From Chitinophaga sp. XS-30 (GTDB lineage Bacteria > Bacteroidota > Bacteroidia > Chitinophagales > Chitinophagaceae): DNA of 64,000 bases. This document shows, piece by piece, positions 9,142-18,020 of this stretch. Numbering within the stretch: the first letter of the stretch is position 1; each line of letters begins with the position of its first letter. The notes under the pieces are model-generated. The model was not told the origin of the DNA. It ran no database searches and saw only the letters and a program-made list of their open reading frames with translations. The stretch is from the NCBI RefSeq assembly GCF_008086345.1, contig NZ_CP043006.1, positions 5,392,032 through 5,456,031 on the forward strand, written 5' to 3'. The position numbers and the translations under genes are program-made.

Positions 9142-11475
9142 TTAAAATATTCTGGTATAGGTTACGCGCCCCGTTTTGTTGGGCACCAATTGTCTTTCAA
9201 CACCTGGAATAAAACTTTTATCCGCCATCAGCCTGATCTCCCCGAGTTTAGGGATTTCCACCCTGACGTTCGCGGCATACCCAAGCTGCCGCATATCGTA
9301 AATGGTCTGATAGTTATATTTCAAGCCACCGCCAAGCTCCAGCCAGGTTTTTACCCGGTACTGCGCACTCCCGTCCGCACCATATAATGCATAATCCTGG
9401 TTGGTGGCTGAAGAGAGACCACCGTTCACGGTCAATCTACCAAGGAAGACCGATTGGTTCAGCAATAAATTCGTACTGTTGAAATACACAAAATTGCTGT
9501 CTGCCTGCCGGTTGTAAAATCGTGTGCCGGAGAACATGGTGTTCATGCTCGTTTTCCTGTACTGGTAGAAATGACTGACCGTACCTGCCAGCGTGTAGAA
9601 CATGTTCTCCATAAATTTGTCCTCACCCAGCTTCATCAGCTGTGAGCTCGGATAATACCCTACCGTTACCACCGGCCAGCGCCGCTTTCTGAACGTAGCC
9701 TGTATGCTTTTAAAAACGGTGTTGCTCATGTAACTGGCGTTTTCAAAAATGCTGGTAAAGGCATTTTTCCTCATGGAACCGGAAATGGTCAGCTGCTGCC
9801 TGAAAAAAGGCTGGTCTACTTTCACCATCCATCCCGCCTGCCGGGAACCGGAAGGATATAAGCTGAAGGATTGAAAATTCGCGCCCATGAGCTTATACAT
9901 CCCGCTGATCCTCGTTTTGGAAGCAGGAAAAAATGATTGCGCCGTTACAGCATATGCTTCATTTGAATGATCATCGAACCGGAACATGCTGCCGGCCATC
10001 CCTTCTTTCATTTCCCGGACGTGCAGTGGCAATGACGATTTGGCCACCTCCGCTACGATATAATTATTCTGGTCCACCTGCCACCGGCCTTCGAGCGACA
10101 CACCCATGATCCTGTTGTCCGGCACCGAAACTTCCGGGCTGCCGGGAACCGTAGTATTGAAATTATAAGCCTGTTTTTTACCGGTATAAAATGAGAGGAT
10201 AACATTGTTGCCCTCACGCATGCCAGTGCCTGCACGAACAATATTGAGATATTGCCGCATACCGCTCCGGTTGACAACAAAATCCCTGAAGCGGTAATCC
10301 ACTGCCCCGCTCGCAAAAGCGAAATACCAGGAAGGATTAAGTTCCGCCTGCGCTCCGATGATGCTGATGTTCTTTGCCGTCAACTCGGAATAATCCACCA
10401 TTGTTCTTCCAATACCAGCCGATCTCAATGCCAGCAATGTTTTATACCCTTTTGGCAGTACCGTATCAGGCAGATTCATGGACTCCAGTTGTTCCCGCAA
10501 CGCTTTTGCTGATGACTTGCGCAGCAGCACATCCACCAGGTTTCCCTTCTTCAAATCATAGTCTTTCATTCGTTGCCGGTAGCGGCGCTCCAGTGCGGAA
10601 ACCTCCTCCCGCAGAGAATCCAGTCTCTGCTTTTGTAATTCGTATTCCCGGCTGACCTGCTGAAAACTGCTATCAGCTTTGTTCTTTTTCGCCCTCATCT
10701 TTCCTTTTCCCTTCAACGGCAAAGGCATTTTCGTTGAAAAATCCGGCACAACTTCCTTTACAACGCCGTATAACTCCCGTTCCCGGGCTTCCACCAGCCG
10801 TTGTATCTGCAATGGTGTAGAAAGCCGTTCTTTCAACCGGTTCAACGAATCCCACTTGTTATCCAGCTGCGCCTTCAACGTTTCAAGCTCCTTCCATTGC
10901 CTGAGCTTGCCGGCGTCCCAGGCTTCTGCTTTATTCAACAGGGTATGTTTAAAATCCCTGGCGGAATATTGAAGGTTAAGCCCGGTGATATTCCGCAGCA
11001 GCACAGCATTGCTTTTGCTGGTACTGAATGTCAGGTGTAGGGGATATTGCTCTTTCACCATGATGTCCAGCGTGGTCTGCAGCGTATGCTGATGAATGTC
11101 TTTTTCCACAAAAGGGGTATCCGCATTGGACTGATAATAAAAATCATACATCACATTCCCGTGAACGGTCAGCAACGGCTTACGCGAAGCGGCCGGCAAT
11201 GCAGCATACTGCCGGTTTTCCCGGATACGTACGCCCGTCACCGTACTTTCCCTTACACTATACAGGTAAGCAGGCACAAGCACCAACGATTTACACGTCC
11301 CCGTATGTACCAGGTAAAATGTGCTGTCCGTCAATAACAAACCGTCTTTTGAAAGCGTATCCGGCATATGCTGCTTATTATAATATCCACGGCTGCCGTC
11401 ACTAAGCAAAGATTGCCCGAATCCTTTGCATGCAAGGAATAACAACACGGGTATAAGGAATATACGGGTCCTCAA
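9142..11475 (-). CDS. Exported beta-rich protein, probable outer-membrane barrel
   Basis: I placed the start at TTG 11475 (777 residues), because it gives a clean signal peptide (RTRIFLIPVLLFLACKGFGQ). The frame stays open back to a GTG at 11604, but those 43 extra residues look non-coding. About residues 205-335 contain a strongly charged coiled coil (KELETLKAQLDNKWDSLNRL, LDSLREEVSALERRYRQRMK). The C-terminal 400 residues are alternating beta strands with many aromatic residues and end in Phe (YTRIF), as many outer-membrane barrels do. It is the first gene of the minus-strand secreted cluster. I do not recognise the family; a transport or anchoring role for the downstream secreted proteins is conceivable. 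Confidence 0.7.
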   Translation of the reverse strand: MRTRIFLIPVLLFLACKGFGQSLLSDGSRGYYNKQHMPDTLSKDGLLLTDSTFYLVHTGTCKSLVLVPAYLYSVRESTVTGVRIRENRQYAALPAASRKPLLTVHGNVMYDFYYQSNADTPFVEKDIHQHTLQTTLDIMVKEQYPLHLTFSTSKSNAVLLRNITGLNLQYSARDFKHTLLNKAEAWDAGKLRQWKELETLKAQLDNKWDSLNRLKERLSTPLQIQRLVEARERELYGVVKEVVPDFSTKMPLPLKGKGKMRAKKNKADSSFQQVSREYELQKQRLDSLREEVSALERRYRQRMKDYDLKKGNLVDVLLRKSSAKALREQLESMNLPDTVLPKGYKTLLALRSAGIGRTMVDYSELTAKNISIIGAQAELNPSWYFAFASGAVDYRFRDFVVNRSGMRQYLNIVRAGTGMREGNNVILSFYTGKKQAYNFNTTVPGSPEVSVPDNRIMGVSLEGRWQVDQNNYIVAEVAKSSLPLHVREMKEGMAGSMFRFDDHSNEAYAVTAQSFFPASKTRISGMYKLMGANFQSFSLYPSGSRQAGWMVKVDQPFFRQQLTISGSMRKNAFTSIFENASYMSNTVFKSIQATFRKRRWPVVTVGYYPSSQLMKLGEDKFMENMFYTLAGTVSHFYQYRKTSMNTMFSGTRFYNRQADSNFVYFNSTNLLLNQSVFLGRLTVNGGLSSATNQDYALYGADGSAQYRVKTWLELGGGLKYNYQTIYDMRQLGYAANVRVEIPKLGEIRLMADKSFIPGVERQLVPNKTGRVTYTRIF

Positions 11476-11621
11476 GTTTAATGATCGTTCATGTACAGGG
11501 TAATAAAATACAATAGAAGGATTCCAGGTTCTCAAACACTCACAGGTAACAAAATTATTGGCTGTCCTTTCTAAAACTTGAAAAATCCCATCAGGGGATA
11601 ACACTGATGGATCTTACCGGA

Positions 11622-11629
11622 CAAATATA
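11622..11629 (-). promoter_or_regulatory. Possible -7 element for the secreted-protein cluster
   Basis: On the minus strand this reads TATATTTG, matching the Bacteroidota -7 consensus TAnnTTTG. No clear TTTG lies 19-21 bases upstream. The first gene starts about 140 bases downstream if the TTG start is used. Confidence 0.3.
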
Positions 11630-11633
11630 TATA

Positions 11634-11657
11634 TTTAAATCAATTTATTGATTTAAA
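11634..11657. repeat. AT-rich inverted repeat
   Basis: Two perfect 11-base arms (TTTAAATCAAT and ATTGATTTAAA) are separated by TT. It sits just upstream of the putative -7 element of the 777-residue gene and just past the end of the methyltransferase gene, so it could be an operator or the base of a transcript end. There is no GC-rich stem, so a classical terminator is unlikely. Confidence 0.4.
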
Positions 11658-11683
11658 ATATTTTCTATTCTGCACATCCCACC

Positions 11684-12475
11684 CTAAAACCGCAACACAA
11701 ACTCCTGCCGCACCTTAAACTCCTCCCGCAAAAACACCAACCCGATAAAAAACAGGTCAATGGACAAAGTCGTTGCCGGATGCTCCTTCACCACCTCCCA
11801 GGCCCGTTCCATCCCCTCCGTCCAATGCACATCATCGAATATCAGCAAGGCAGATGGTTTCACTTTCTGCAAACATTCCAGGTAATACCGCACGGTAGGC
11901 TCTTCGCGATGATTCCCGTCGATATACACGATATCCGGCGCGGGCATTTCAGACAGCACGGACGGCAGCACGGTATCGAAATTCCCTACATACTGGCGGA
12001 TGTTCTGCAACCCCAGGGCGGCAAAGCTCTCCCCTGCTTTTGCGGCGATATTTGGACAACCCTCAATGGTATGCACCGTAGCGCCTGCGGACGCCATGTA
12101 GGCGGTGGAGAGGCCCATGGAGGTACCCAGCTCCAGCACCGTGCGGGCCTGAAAGTATTGCACCAGCCGGTAAAACAGTTGCCCGAATTTCGGGGGTTTA
12201 GCGGCATGCTTTACAATGTCTTTTATGCGGCGGGTATTGGTGGCGCCCATCAGCGATCCGGCGCCCAGATCGGTCACGGCAATGACCTCGCTGCTTTGCA
12301 GCAACTGTTTGCGCAGCGCTTCCATGGGGGCATAGGCGGGTTTGAAGGCTTTATCGTTCAGCACCTCGTCTACCAGCGCGTACACAAAGGGGGAATGTAC
12401 ATCATGGCGGTTGCCTGCCTTGAAATAATAATGGAGATACTTTTTCGCTAATGCGGCCTGGTGCTGTAAACTCAC
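11684..12475 (-). CDS. Class I SAM-dependent methyltransferase (O-methyltransferase-like)
   Basis: The protein has a Rossmann-type methyltransferase core: motif I VLELGTSMGLSTAYMA for SAM binding, an acidic TIEG after strand 2, and PDIVYIDGNHRE and LLIFDDVHW like the catechol O-methyltransferase group. The N-terminus (KKYLHYYFKAGNRHDVHSPF) is a helical cap often seen in Bacteroidota members of this family. I chose the GTG at 12475 (264 residues). An in-frame ATG at 12541 would overlap the upstream glycosyltransferase by 31 bp and add 22 residues unlike the family. The substrate is unknown; pairing with a glycosyltransferase hints at surface glycan or lipid modification. Confidence 0.85.
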   Translation of the reverse strand: MSLQHQAALAKKYLHYYFKAGNRHDVHSPFVYALVDEVLNDKAFKPAYAPMEALRKQLLQSSEVIAVTDLGAGSLMGATNTRRIKDIVKHAAKPPKFGQLFYRLVQYFQARTVLELGTSMGLSTAYMASAGATVHTIEGCPNIAAKAGESFAALGLQNIRQYVGNFDTVLPSVLSEMPAPDIVYIDGNHREEPTVRYYLECLQKVKPSALLIFDDVHWTEGMERAWEVVKEHPATTLSIDLFFIGLVFLREEFKVRQEFVLRF

Positions 12476-12510
12476 GATCGGTACTTTTCTTTCATCAAAT
12501 CCAAAGCGGA

Positions 12511-13248
12511 TCAATAGATTTTCGCCTTGATCAGCCCCCATTTATGCAACCGGTGCTGCAGGGATACCCGCAGTACGCCAAGTCCGTATATGCTGCTCCG
12601 TTTGAAGTTGATGCTGGAGGCTTCTTCGAAATATTTGGTGGGGCAGGTCACTTCCGCAATATCGTATCCTTTCATGAACACTTGGGAGACCATCTCATTG
12701 TCGAAAATAAAATCGTCGCTGTTGGCCATATAGTTGATGTTCCGGAGGATCTCGGCGGAAAATGCCCGGTACCCGGTATGGTATTCGCTCAGCTTCTGGC
12801 CGATGAGGATGTTCTGCGTCAGCGTCAGGAAGCGGTTGAAAATGTATTTATACATAGGCATCCCTCCTTTCAGGGCGCCTTTTCCCAAAATGCGGGAGCC
12901 GAAAACGGCGGGATATACATCATTGGCGATAATGCTGCTCATGGCCAGGATGAGCTTCGGCGTATATTGGTAATCCGGGTGTACCATGATCACGATATCG
13001 GCCCCAAGCTCCAGGGCTTTGTTGTAACAGGATTTCTGGTTGCCGCCATAGCCCTTGTTGGCATCGTGCCGGATAATATGCCGGATGCCGAGCTTTTTGC
13101 CGACTTCAACGGTATCGTCCTTGCTGGCATCGTCTACCAGCACCACTTCGTCCACAATGTCCACAGGGATTTCCAGGAAGGTCTTTTCAAGTGTTAATGC
13201 AGCATTGTAGGCGGGTAGTACCACCACTACCTTTTTATTATTCAGCAT
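12511..13248 (-). CDS. Glycosyltransferase family 2 (polyprenyl-phosphate sugar transferase-like)
   Basis: A compact 245-residue GT-A enzyme. The opening KVVVVLPAYNAALTLEKT binds the nucleotide sugar, EVVLVDDASKDDT carries the first Asp pair, and IVIMVHPDYQY holds the metal-binding Asp region. A GYRAFSAEILR segment follows, as in dolichyl/undecaprenyl-phosphate mannose or glucose transferases. There is no membrane anchor, unlike GtrB-type enzymes. It is followed 35 bp later by the methyltransferase, so the two are probably cotranscribed. It likely transfers a sugar to a lipid carrier or polysaccharide at the inner face of the cytoplasmic membrane; the exact donor cannot be read from the sequence. 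Confidence 0.88.
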   Translation of the reverse strand: MLNNKKVVVVLPAYNAALTLEKTFLEIPVDIVDEVVLVDDASKDDTVEVGKKLGIRHIIRHDANKGYGGNQKSCYNKALELGADIVIMVHPDYQYTPKLILAMSSIIANDVYPAVFGSRILGKGALKGGMPMYKYIFNRFLTLTQNILIGQKLSEYHTGYRAFSAEILRNINYMANSDDFIFDNEMVSQVFMKGYDIAEVTCPTKYFEEASSINFKRSSIYGLGVLRVSLQHRLHKWGLIKAKIY

Positions 13249-13270
13249 GAATCGAGGGTGCTTTAGGCTG

Positions 13271-13278
13271 CAAAGGTA
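13271..13278 (-). promoter_or_regulatory. Possible -7 element for the glycosyltransferase
   Basis: The minus strand reads TACCTTTG, matching TAnnTTTG, 23 bases before the glycosyltransferase ATG. No good -33 element is visible. Confidence 0.35.
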
Positions 13279-13319
13279 TAAAAAGTCCTAATACGTAAGC
13301 AGCCTTTTACAATTCTTAG

Positions 13320-13350
13320 TTTTATGCAGTAGAATTAATTATTATCTTTG
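13320..13350 (+). promoter_or_regulatory. Bacteroidota-type promoter for the 406-residue exported protein
   Basis: TATCTTTG (13343-13350) matches TAnnTTTG. A T-rich block stands at the -33 position (13320-13323, TTTT) with 19 bases between. The ATG is 65 bases downstream. Confidence 0.5.
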
Positions 13351-13415
13351 CACTCAGGAATATTTGGCATTATATTTTCTTTTAGATTTTCTTAACATAA
13401 AAAGGACAATTAAGC

Positions 13416-14636
13416 ATGCTGAAGCTAACCAGATGGATGATGCCATTGCTGCTGACAGGATTTGTGACGTTGCATACCTATGGGCAGGACCCGGAGCTCA
13501 AACCTCCCCAGGTCCAAACCGCAGACACCACGATAAAAAAGATCATGGAAGAGCTGGAAAAGGTTCAGGAGAGCGATAAGCAGAATTCTCAGATTATCGG
13601 CGAATTGACCCGTGGCAGAGAAATAGACAATAGTACCAAGTATGAATTGATCAAGAACAACCTGATCTATGCATCCGACACCTACTATCTGCTCAATAAG
13701 AAGATCATTGACCTGAAATCCCGGACCACCACCAGTAACCTGGACGTGTTCATCACCTCCCTCAACAACCCGGAAAGCAAGGAGCTCGGCTTCTCGCTGA
13801 GCGACCGCGTGGTGGAACTGGTGGAAACGATCATCCTGAAAGGGAAAGGGGACAAGAATGAGCGGAACACCAAACTGGTGGAATCCACCAAATCCATCAT
13901 CAACAGCCCCATTTTCAAAAGTTTCACCTCCCTCACGCCACCGCTGGCCATCGCCAGCTCCGTGATGAACTTCCTGCACAGCGTCAGCCAGAGCAATAAA
14001 GCCATCAACCACAAGCTGCTGCAACAGTTTGAAAAAGAGTTGAATAAATATGTGATTTATTACACTGCCCTGAACGATGCGAACCAGAAGTTCGAGTTCG
14101 GGCTGAATTTCAATAAAGACCAGCTTTCCCTCCTGCAGGATAACATGTACGACCACCTGGCTTTCACGGCCAATGTGCTTAAAATGCCGCTGCCGGCCCG
14201 CGGGAACAAAACCATCGCAGAGTCGCTGAACGACTATTTCATCGACTTCAAAAAGGAAAGAGTGGTGGAGTTCTTCGCCAAAATGGAGGAAAAATACACC
14301 AAAGGCAAAAAGATCGACTACGAAAAGCTGCTGCAGGAGAACGCCAACCTGAAAGAGGCCAATAACCAGCTGGAAGACCTGGTGCTGCAGACCAAGCGCT
14401 TCGAGAACCTTTACAATGAATATTTCAGCCTGCTGGACTCCTATTACAACAAGGTGAATCACTCCCTGAGGCTGGCGCAGGATAACGGCCTGGCGGAAAA
14501 AGGGGTGGTGGAAAGCAAACAGGCGGAATTCCGCAACCTGAAGAATGAAGCCGTGCAGGAGATACAGGCTTCCATCAATATGCGGGAACTGTTGCTGAAC
14601 GTGGAAAAAGTGAAATACCGCTACAGGATATTCTAA
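13416..14636 (+). CDS. Exported coiled-coil protein, unknown function
   Basis: A 406-residue protein with a signal peptide (MLKLTRWMMPLLLTGFVTLHTYG). The mature protein is almost wholly helical. Residues about 285-330 form a coiled coil (YEKLLQENANLKEANNQLED), and two further helical stretches lie near 25-70 and 345-395. No enzyme motif or membrane anchor is visible. It stands alone, with its own promoter and a strong terminator after it, so it is a single-gene unit between a divergent glycosyltransferase and oxyR. It may be a periplasmic structural or scaffolding protein; I do not recognise the family. Confidence 0.8.
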   Translation: MLKLTRWMMPLLLTGFVTLHTYGQDPELKPPQVQTADTTIKKIMEELEKVQESDKQNSQIIGELTRGREIDNSTKYELIKNNLIYASDTYYLLNKKIIDLKSRTTTSNLDVFITSLNNPESKELGFSLSDRVVELVETIILKGKGDKNERNTKLVESTKSIINSPIFKSFTSLTPPLAIASSVMNFLHSVSQSNKAINHKLLQQFEKELNKYVIYYTALNDANQKFEFGLNFNKDQLSLLQDNMYDHLAFTANVLKMPLPARGNKTIAESLNDYFIDFKKERVVEFFAKMEEKYTKGKKIDYEKLLQENANLKEANNQLEDLVLQTKRFENLYNEYFSLLDSYYNKVNHSLRLAQDNGLAEKGVVESKQAEFRNLKNEAVQEIQASINMRELLLNVEKVKYRYRIF

Positions 14637-14655
14637 TCTTGCATCCATCTACATA

Positions 14656-14699
14656 AAAGCGCATGATCATGTACCCGCATCATCATGCGCTTTTTCTTT
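14656..14699 (+). terminator. Intrinsic terminator after the exported coiled-coil gene
   Basis: Twelve-base arms AAAGCGCATGAT (14656-14667) and ATCATGCGCTTT (14682-14693) are followed by TTTTTCTTTT. Confidence 0.85.
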
Positions 14700-14722
14700 T
14701 CAAAGCACAAGCATTTAATCGC

Positions 14723-14730
14723 TAATTTTG
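14723..14730 (+). promoter_or_regulatory. Possible -7 element of oxyR
   Basis: TAATTTTG matches TAnnTTTG but lies only six bases before the ATG at 14737, so a transcript from it would be nearly leaderless. No clear -33 element is visible. Confidence 0.3.
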
Positions 14731-14736
14731 CCGGTT

Positions 14737-15693
14737 ATGACAACGGTACAATTGGAATATGTGGTTGCGGTGGATACCCATCGCAGCTTTGTAACGGCAG
14801 CCGATAAGTGTTTTGTGACACAGCCTACGCTCAGCATGCAGATCCAGAAGCTGGAAGACGAGCTGGGCGTGAAAATATTTGACCGCAGCAAGTTACCGGT
14901 GGTGCCTACGGAAATTGGCATTGCCGTGATTTCCCAGGCCCGCGTGATCCTGAAGGAAAATGCCCGCATCCGGGAGATCATCGCAGATCAGAAAAAAGAG
15001 GTGCAGGGCACCCTCAAAGTGGGCATCATCCCCACGCTGGCCCCCTACCTCCTGCCCCGGGTGCTCACGGCCTTCATGAAAAAATATCCCAAAGTGAAGC
15101 TGGAGGTCTGGGAGTACTCCACGGAACAGATCATCCAGCTATTGAAACAGGAGCAGCTGGACTGCGGCCTGCTGGCCACACCGCTCCATAATCAGCACCT
15201 GGAGGAGCACCCCCTCTTTTATGAGACCTTTGTGGTGTTCACGGCCAAAAGCAACAAACTCTCCGGCAAAAAGATACTGGTACCGGAAGACCTGGATACC
15301 AAAGATATCTGGGTGCTGAATGAAGGCCATTGCATGCGCAACCAGGTGTTGAATATCTGCCGGGACAAGTTCAGCATGGGCGAGTTCAGGAACCTGGAAT
15401 ACAATACCGGCAGCGTGGAAACCCTCAAACGCATGGTGGAGCTGAACGAAGGATATACCATCCTCCCCGAGCTGTCGCTGCAGGACCTCTCTGCCCGCCA
15501 GATGAACATGGTACGCTTTTTCAAAGCCCCTGAACCGGTGAGGGAGATCAGCCTGGTCACGCACCGCAACTTCATTAAACAGGCGGTAATCGAGGCATTC
15601 AAGAAAGAAATACTGGCCAGCGTTCCGGAAAAGATGCGGATGAAGAAATCGAAGAAAGTGATCGATATCACGATAGACAATAAAAAAGGGTAA
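14737..15693 (+). CDS. oxyR: OxyR-type peroxide-sensing LysR regulator
   Basis: A 318-residue LysR-family activator. Residues 1-60 form the winged helix-turn-helix (RSFVTAADKCFVTQPTLSMQ is the recognition region), and residues about 90-300 form the effector domain. The motif GHCMRNQVLNIC places Cys at 199 and 208, the same numbers as the redox pair of Escherichia coli OxyR, which form a disulfide on exposure to hydrogen peroxide. I took the ATG at 14737; a TTG three codons earlier is unlikely. The gene is flanked by terminators and is transcribed alone. It probably activates catalase, Dps and peroxiredoxin genes elsewhere; none is in this window. Confidence 0.93.
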   Translation: MTTVQLEYVVAVDTHRSFVTAADKCFVTQPTLSMQIQKLEDELGVKIFDRSKLPVVPTEIGIAVISQARVILKENARIREIIADQKKEVQGTLKVGIIPTLAPYLLPRVLTAFMKKYPKVKLEVWEYSTEQIIQLLKQEQLDCGLLATPLHNQHLEEHPLFYETFVVFTAKSNKLSGKKILVPEDLDTKDIWVLNEGHCMRNQVLNICRDKFSMGEFRNLEYNTGSVETLKRMVELNEGYTILPELSLQDLSARQMNMVRFFKAPEPVREISLVTHRNFIKQAVIEAFKKEILASVPEKMRMKKSKKVIDITIDNKKG

Positions 15694-15718
15694 AGCATTT
15701 TCCGCTTTACCCTTTTTT
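15682..15718. terminator. Bidirectional terminator between oxyR and prc
   Basis: A perfect 15-bp stem (AAAAAAGGGTAAAGC and its complement) with a seven-base loop. The A tract on one side and T tract on the other make it work for both convergent genes. The oxyR stop codon lies inside the left arm. Confidence 0.9.
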
Positions 15719-15738
15719 GAAATATGATGATGAGCAGG

Positions 15739-17874
15739 CTACTTGGGCTCTTTGGTCTTCGCTTCGGTAAAATTATTCTTCAGCTTCGGATAGCTCTGCA
15801 TGATAAGATCCTCCATCACGTTCACCGCTTCCGTCAGGTAAGCGTCCCGGGTACGGAACTTCAGCCAGTCGCGGTTACGCGCCATCTTCACCGTATCATC
15901 CTTGATCTTTGCCAGATCTACGCCCAGGCTGGTAATGTTCAGCGGCTTCACCTTGTCGTTCACCGCATCATATTTCTTCAGGGCAGCGGTGTTCTTCTTT
16001 TCATCCGCTTTATAGGCGGAAAGGCTCAGCGGGTAGTTTTTCTGCTCGTCCAGCTTCTTGAGCGTGGCGATATTCTCGTTAATGATCTGGAAGGCTTCAT
16101 TGTTGGCCACCCGTTTTGCGCTGTTGGCTTTGAGGGGGGCAACATCCACCGGATCGCGCCAGGTGCTGTAGTCCGCCTTCGGTATCTCATCCCATTGCAG
16201 GGCATTTTTATCTTTCTTTTCTCCTACTTCGTAGTAGGCGGATGGCAGGATCACATCGGGGATCACGCCTTTCAGCTGGGTGGAGCCGCCGTCTGCACGG
16301 TAGAACTTCTGTACGGTGAGCTTGATGGCGCCCAGTGAGCCGCCGAGGTCCGTACGAACAAAGTTATCCAGTTCGAGCAGGCGTTGCACGGTACCTTTAC
16401 CGAAGGTGGAGGGGCTGCCGATGATCACGGCGCGCTTGTAGTCCTGCATGGCTGCCGCCAGGATCTCGGAGGCGGAGGCGCTGAACTCGTTCACCATAAC
16501 GGCCAGCGGCCCTTCATACTGTACGCTTTTATCCCGGTCTTTCTGCTGCTGTGTTTCACCGCCGCGGGAACGTACCTGCACCATGGTGCCTTCGGGCACG
16601 AACAGGCCGGCCATCTTGATCACATCCGGCAGGGAGCCGCCGCCATTGAAGCGGAGGTCCAGGATAATGCCGTCTACCTTTTCAGCTTTCAGCTTTTTGA
16701 TCTCCTCGGCTACGTCGTCATAAGAAAACGCGCCCTGGCGGTCGTTAAAGTCCGCATAGAACTCCGGCAGATAAATATACCCGATCTTATGTTCTCCGTT
16801 GATGATGGCGGATTTGGCGAAAGTATCGTCCAGTTTGATCTCATCACGTACCAGGCTCACTACTTTGGTGGTGCCGTCCACGCTCTTCACGGTCAGCCGC
16901 ACTTCGGTGCCTTTGTTGCCACGGATCAGGGTTACGGCTTCATCTACGGCATAACCGCCGATATCTACCGGTTCCTTATCGCCCTGGCCCACTTTCAGGA
17001 TCACATCATCTGCTTTCAGCTGCCCCTGTTTCCAGCTGGGGGAACCGGTAACGATGCTGACGATCTTGATGCGGCCGTCCTCTTCACGGAGCTGCGCGCC
17101 GATGCCATAGAATTTGCCGGACATCTGCTCGTTGAAGGAGCGTTTCTCCAGCGGCGGCATATAATCGGTATGCGGGTCCATGGTGGTGGTGATGGCGTTA
17201 ACGTACATGGCAAAACGTTCATCGTCCTTCATGCGGTTCTTCAGCCGGTCGAAATACCGGTCGTACACCTTCTTCACTTTCCCGCGGGCCTCTGCTTCCA
17301 GTTCGGCGTCCGTTTGCTTTGTTTTCTCCTTGTCCCGCGTATCGATCAGTTCTGAATACTTTTCGAGCGTGCGGTATTTCAGCGATTTGCGCCAGGCTTC
17401 CTCCCGGGCGGCGGCATCCGCCGGCCAGTCGGTTTCCTCGGGGTCCATCAGTATCTTTTCATCTTTGGAAAAGTCGAAGGGTTTGGCGAGAATGGCGGGA
17501 TAGATCGTCGCCGCTTCCGCTACTCTTTTCTTGATGAGCTCATTGGTTTTGGCGAACACTTCCAGCGGAGCCCCGTTCAGTTCGTCATCCACGTGTGTTT
17601 CCAGTGGTTTCAGCGCATCCAGGTCGCTTTTCAGGAAAAATTTCTTTTCTCCGTCCAGGTTGCGGAGATATTTTGCGAATACCTGTTTGGAAAAAGCATC
17701 ATCAATGGGTTTAGGCTGATAATGGCCTTCTTTCAATATCTGGCCGATCAGGGTGATGATCGCCTCGTACCTGCCGGGGGGCGTATCTTTTCCCCCGATT
17801 CTGGCAAAAGCAAATATGCCGGCCGATATGCTGATCAGCAATACCGGTATCAATACTTTCAATTTCATCTTCAT
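15739..17874 (-). CDS. prc: Tail-specific (C-terminal processing) protease, S41 family
   Basis: This periplasmic serine protease degrades or trims envelope proteins from their C-termini. The start at 17874 gives 711 residues and an N-terminal membrane or signal segment (MKMKLKVLIPVLLISISAG). An earlier in-frame start at 17898 adds eight residues. In order: a helical N-terminal TSP domain (about 35-210), a PDZ domain (about 225-310, GIGAQLREEDGRIKIVSIV), the S41 core with the Ser cluster SASASE (about 465-469) and Lys493 in TFGKGT forming the Ser-Lys dyad, and a C-terminal DUF3340-like helical region. Length and domain order match Prc/Tsp of E. coli. It stands alone, convergent with oxyR. Confidence 0.95.
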   Translation of the reverse strand: MKMKLKVLIPVLLISISAGIFAFARIGGKDTPPGRYEAIITLIGQILKEGHYQPKPIDDAFSKQVFAKYLRNLDGEKKFFLKSDLDALKPLETHVDDELNGAPLEVFAKTNELIKKRVAEAATIYPAILAKPFDFSKDEKILMDPEETDWPADAAAREEAWRKSLKYRTLEKYSELIDTRDKEKTKQTDAELEAEARGKVKKVYDRYFDRLKNRMKDDERFAMYVNAITTTMDPHTDYMPPLEKRSFNEQMSGKFYGIGAQLREEDGRIKIVSIVTGSPSWKQGQLKADDVILKVGQGDKEPVDIGGYAVDEAVTLIRGNKGTEVRLTVKSVDGTTKVVSLVRDEIKLDDTFAKSAIINGEHKIGYIYLPEFYADFNDRQGAFSYDDVAEEIKKLKAEKVDGIILDLRFNGGGSLPDVIKMAGLFVPEGTMVQVRSRGGETQQQKDRDKSVQYEGPLAVMVNEFSASASEILAAAMQDYKRAVIIGSPSTFGKGTVQRLLELDNFVRTDLGGSLGAIKLTVQKFYRADGGSTQLKGVIPDVILPSAYYEVGEKKDKNALQWDEIPKADYSTWRDPVDVAPLKANSAKRVANNEAFQIINENIATLKKLDEQKNYPLSLSAYKADEKKNTAALKKYDAVNDKVKPLNITSLGVDLAKIKDDTVKMARNRDWLKFRTRDAYLTEAVNVMEDLIMQSYPKLKNNFTEAKTKEPK

Positions 17875-17917
17875 AGCCGATTCAATTACAATGATCAATG
17901 GCGGGATTCCCGCTATT

Positions 17918-17925
17918 CAAATATA
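17918..17925 (-). promoter_or_regulatory. Possible -7 element of prc
   Basis: The minus strand reads TATATTTG, matching TAnnTTTG, about 44 bases before the preferred ATG. The -33 region is weak. Confidence 0.35.
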
Positions 17926-18020
17926 ACCCTATTCCCCTTACCTGTAACGGATACATAAGGTGTTTTAACAAAATATTACCCAGGCATATATGTCAAATAT
18001 CATGCTGAAACAGCGGCTGT

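Noticed and set aside
13425..14648. A 407-codon open frame opposite the exported coiled-coil gene
   Set aside because: The plus-strand gene has a signal peptide, its own promoter and a terminator. The antisense frame is a His/Phe/Gln-rich shadow with no promoter.
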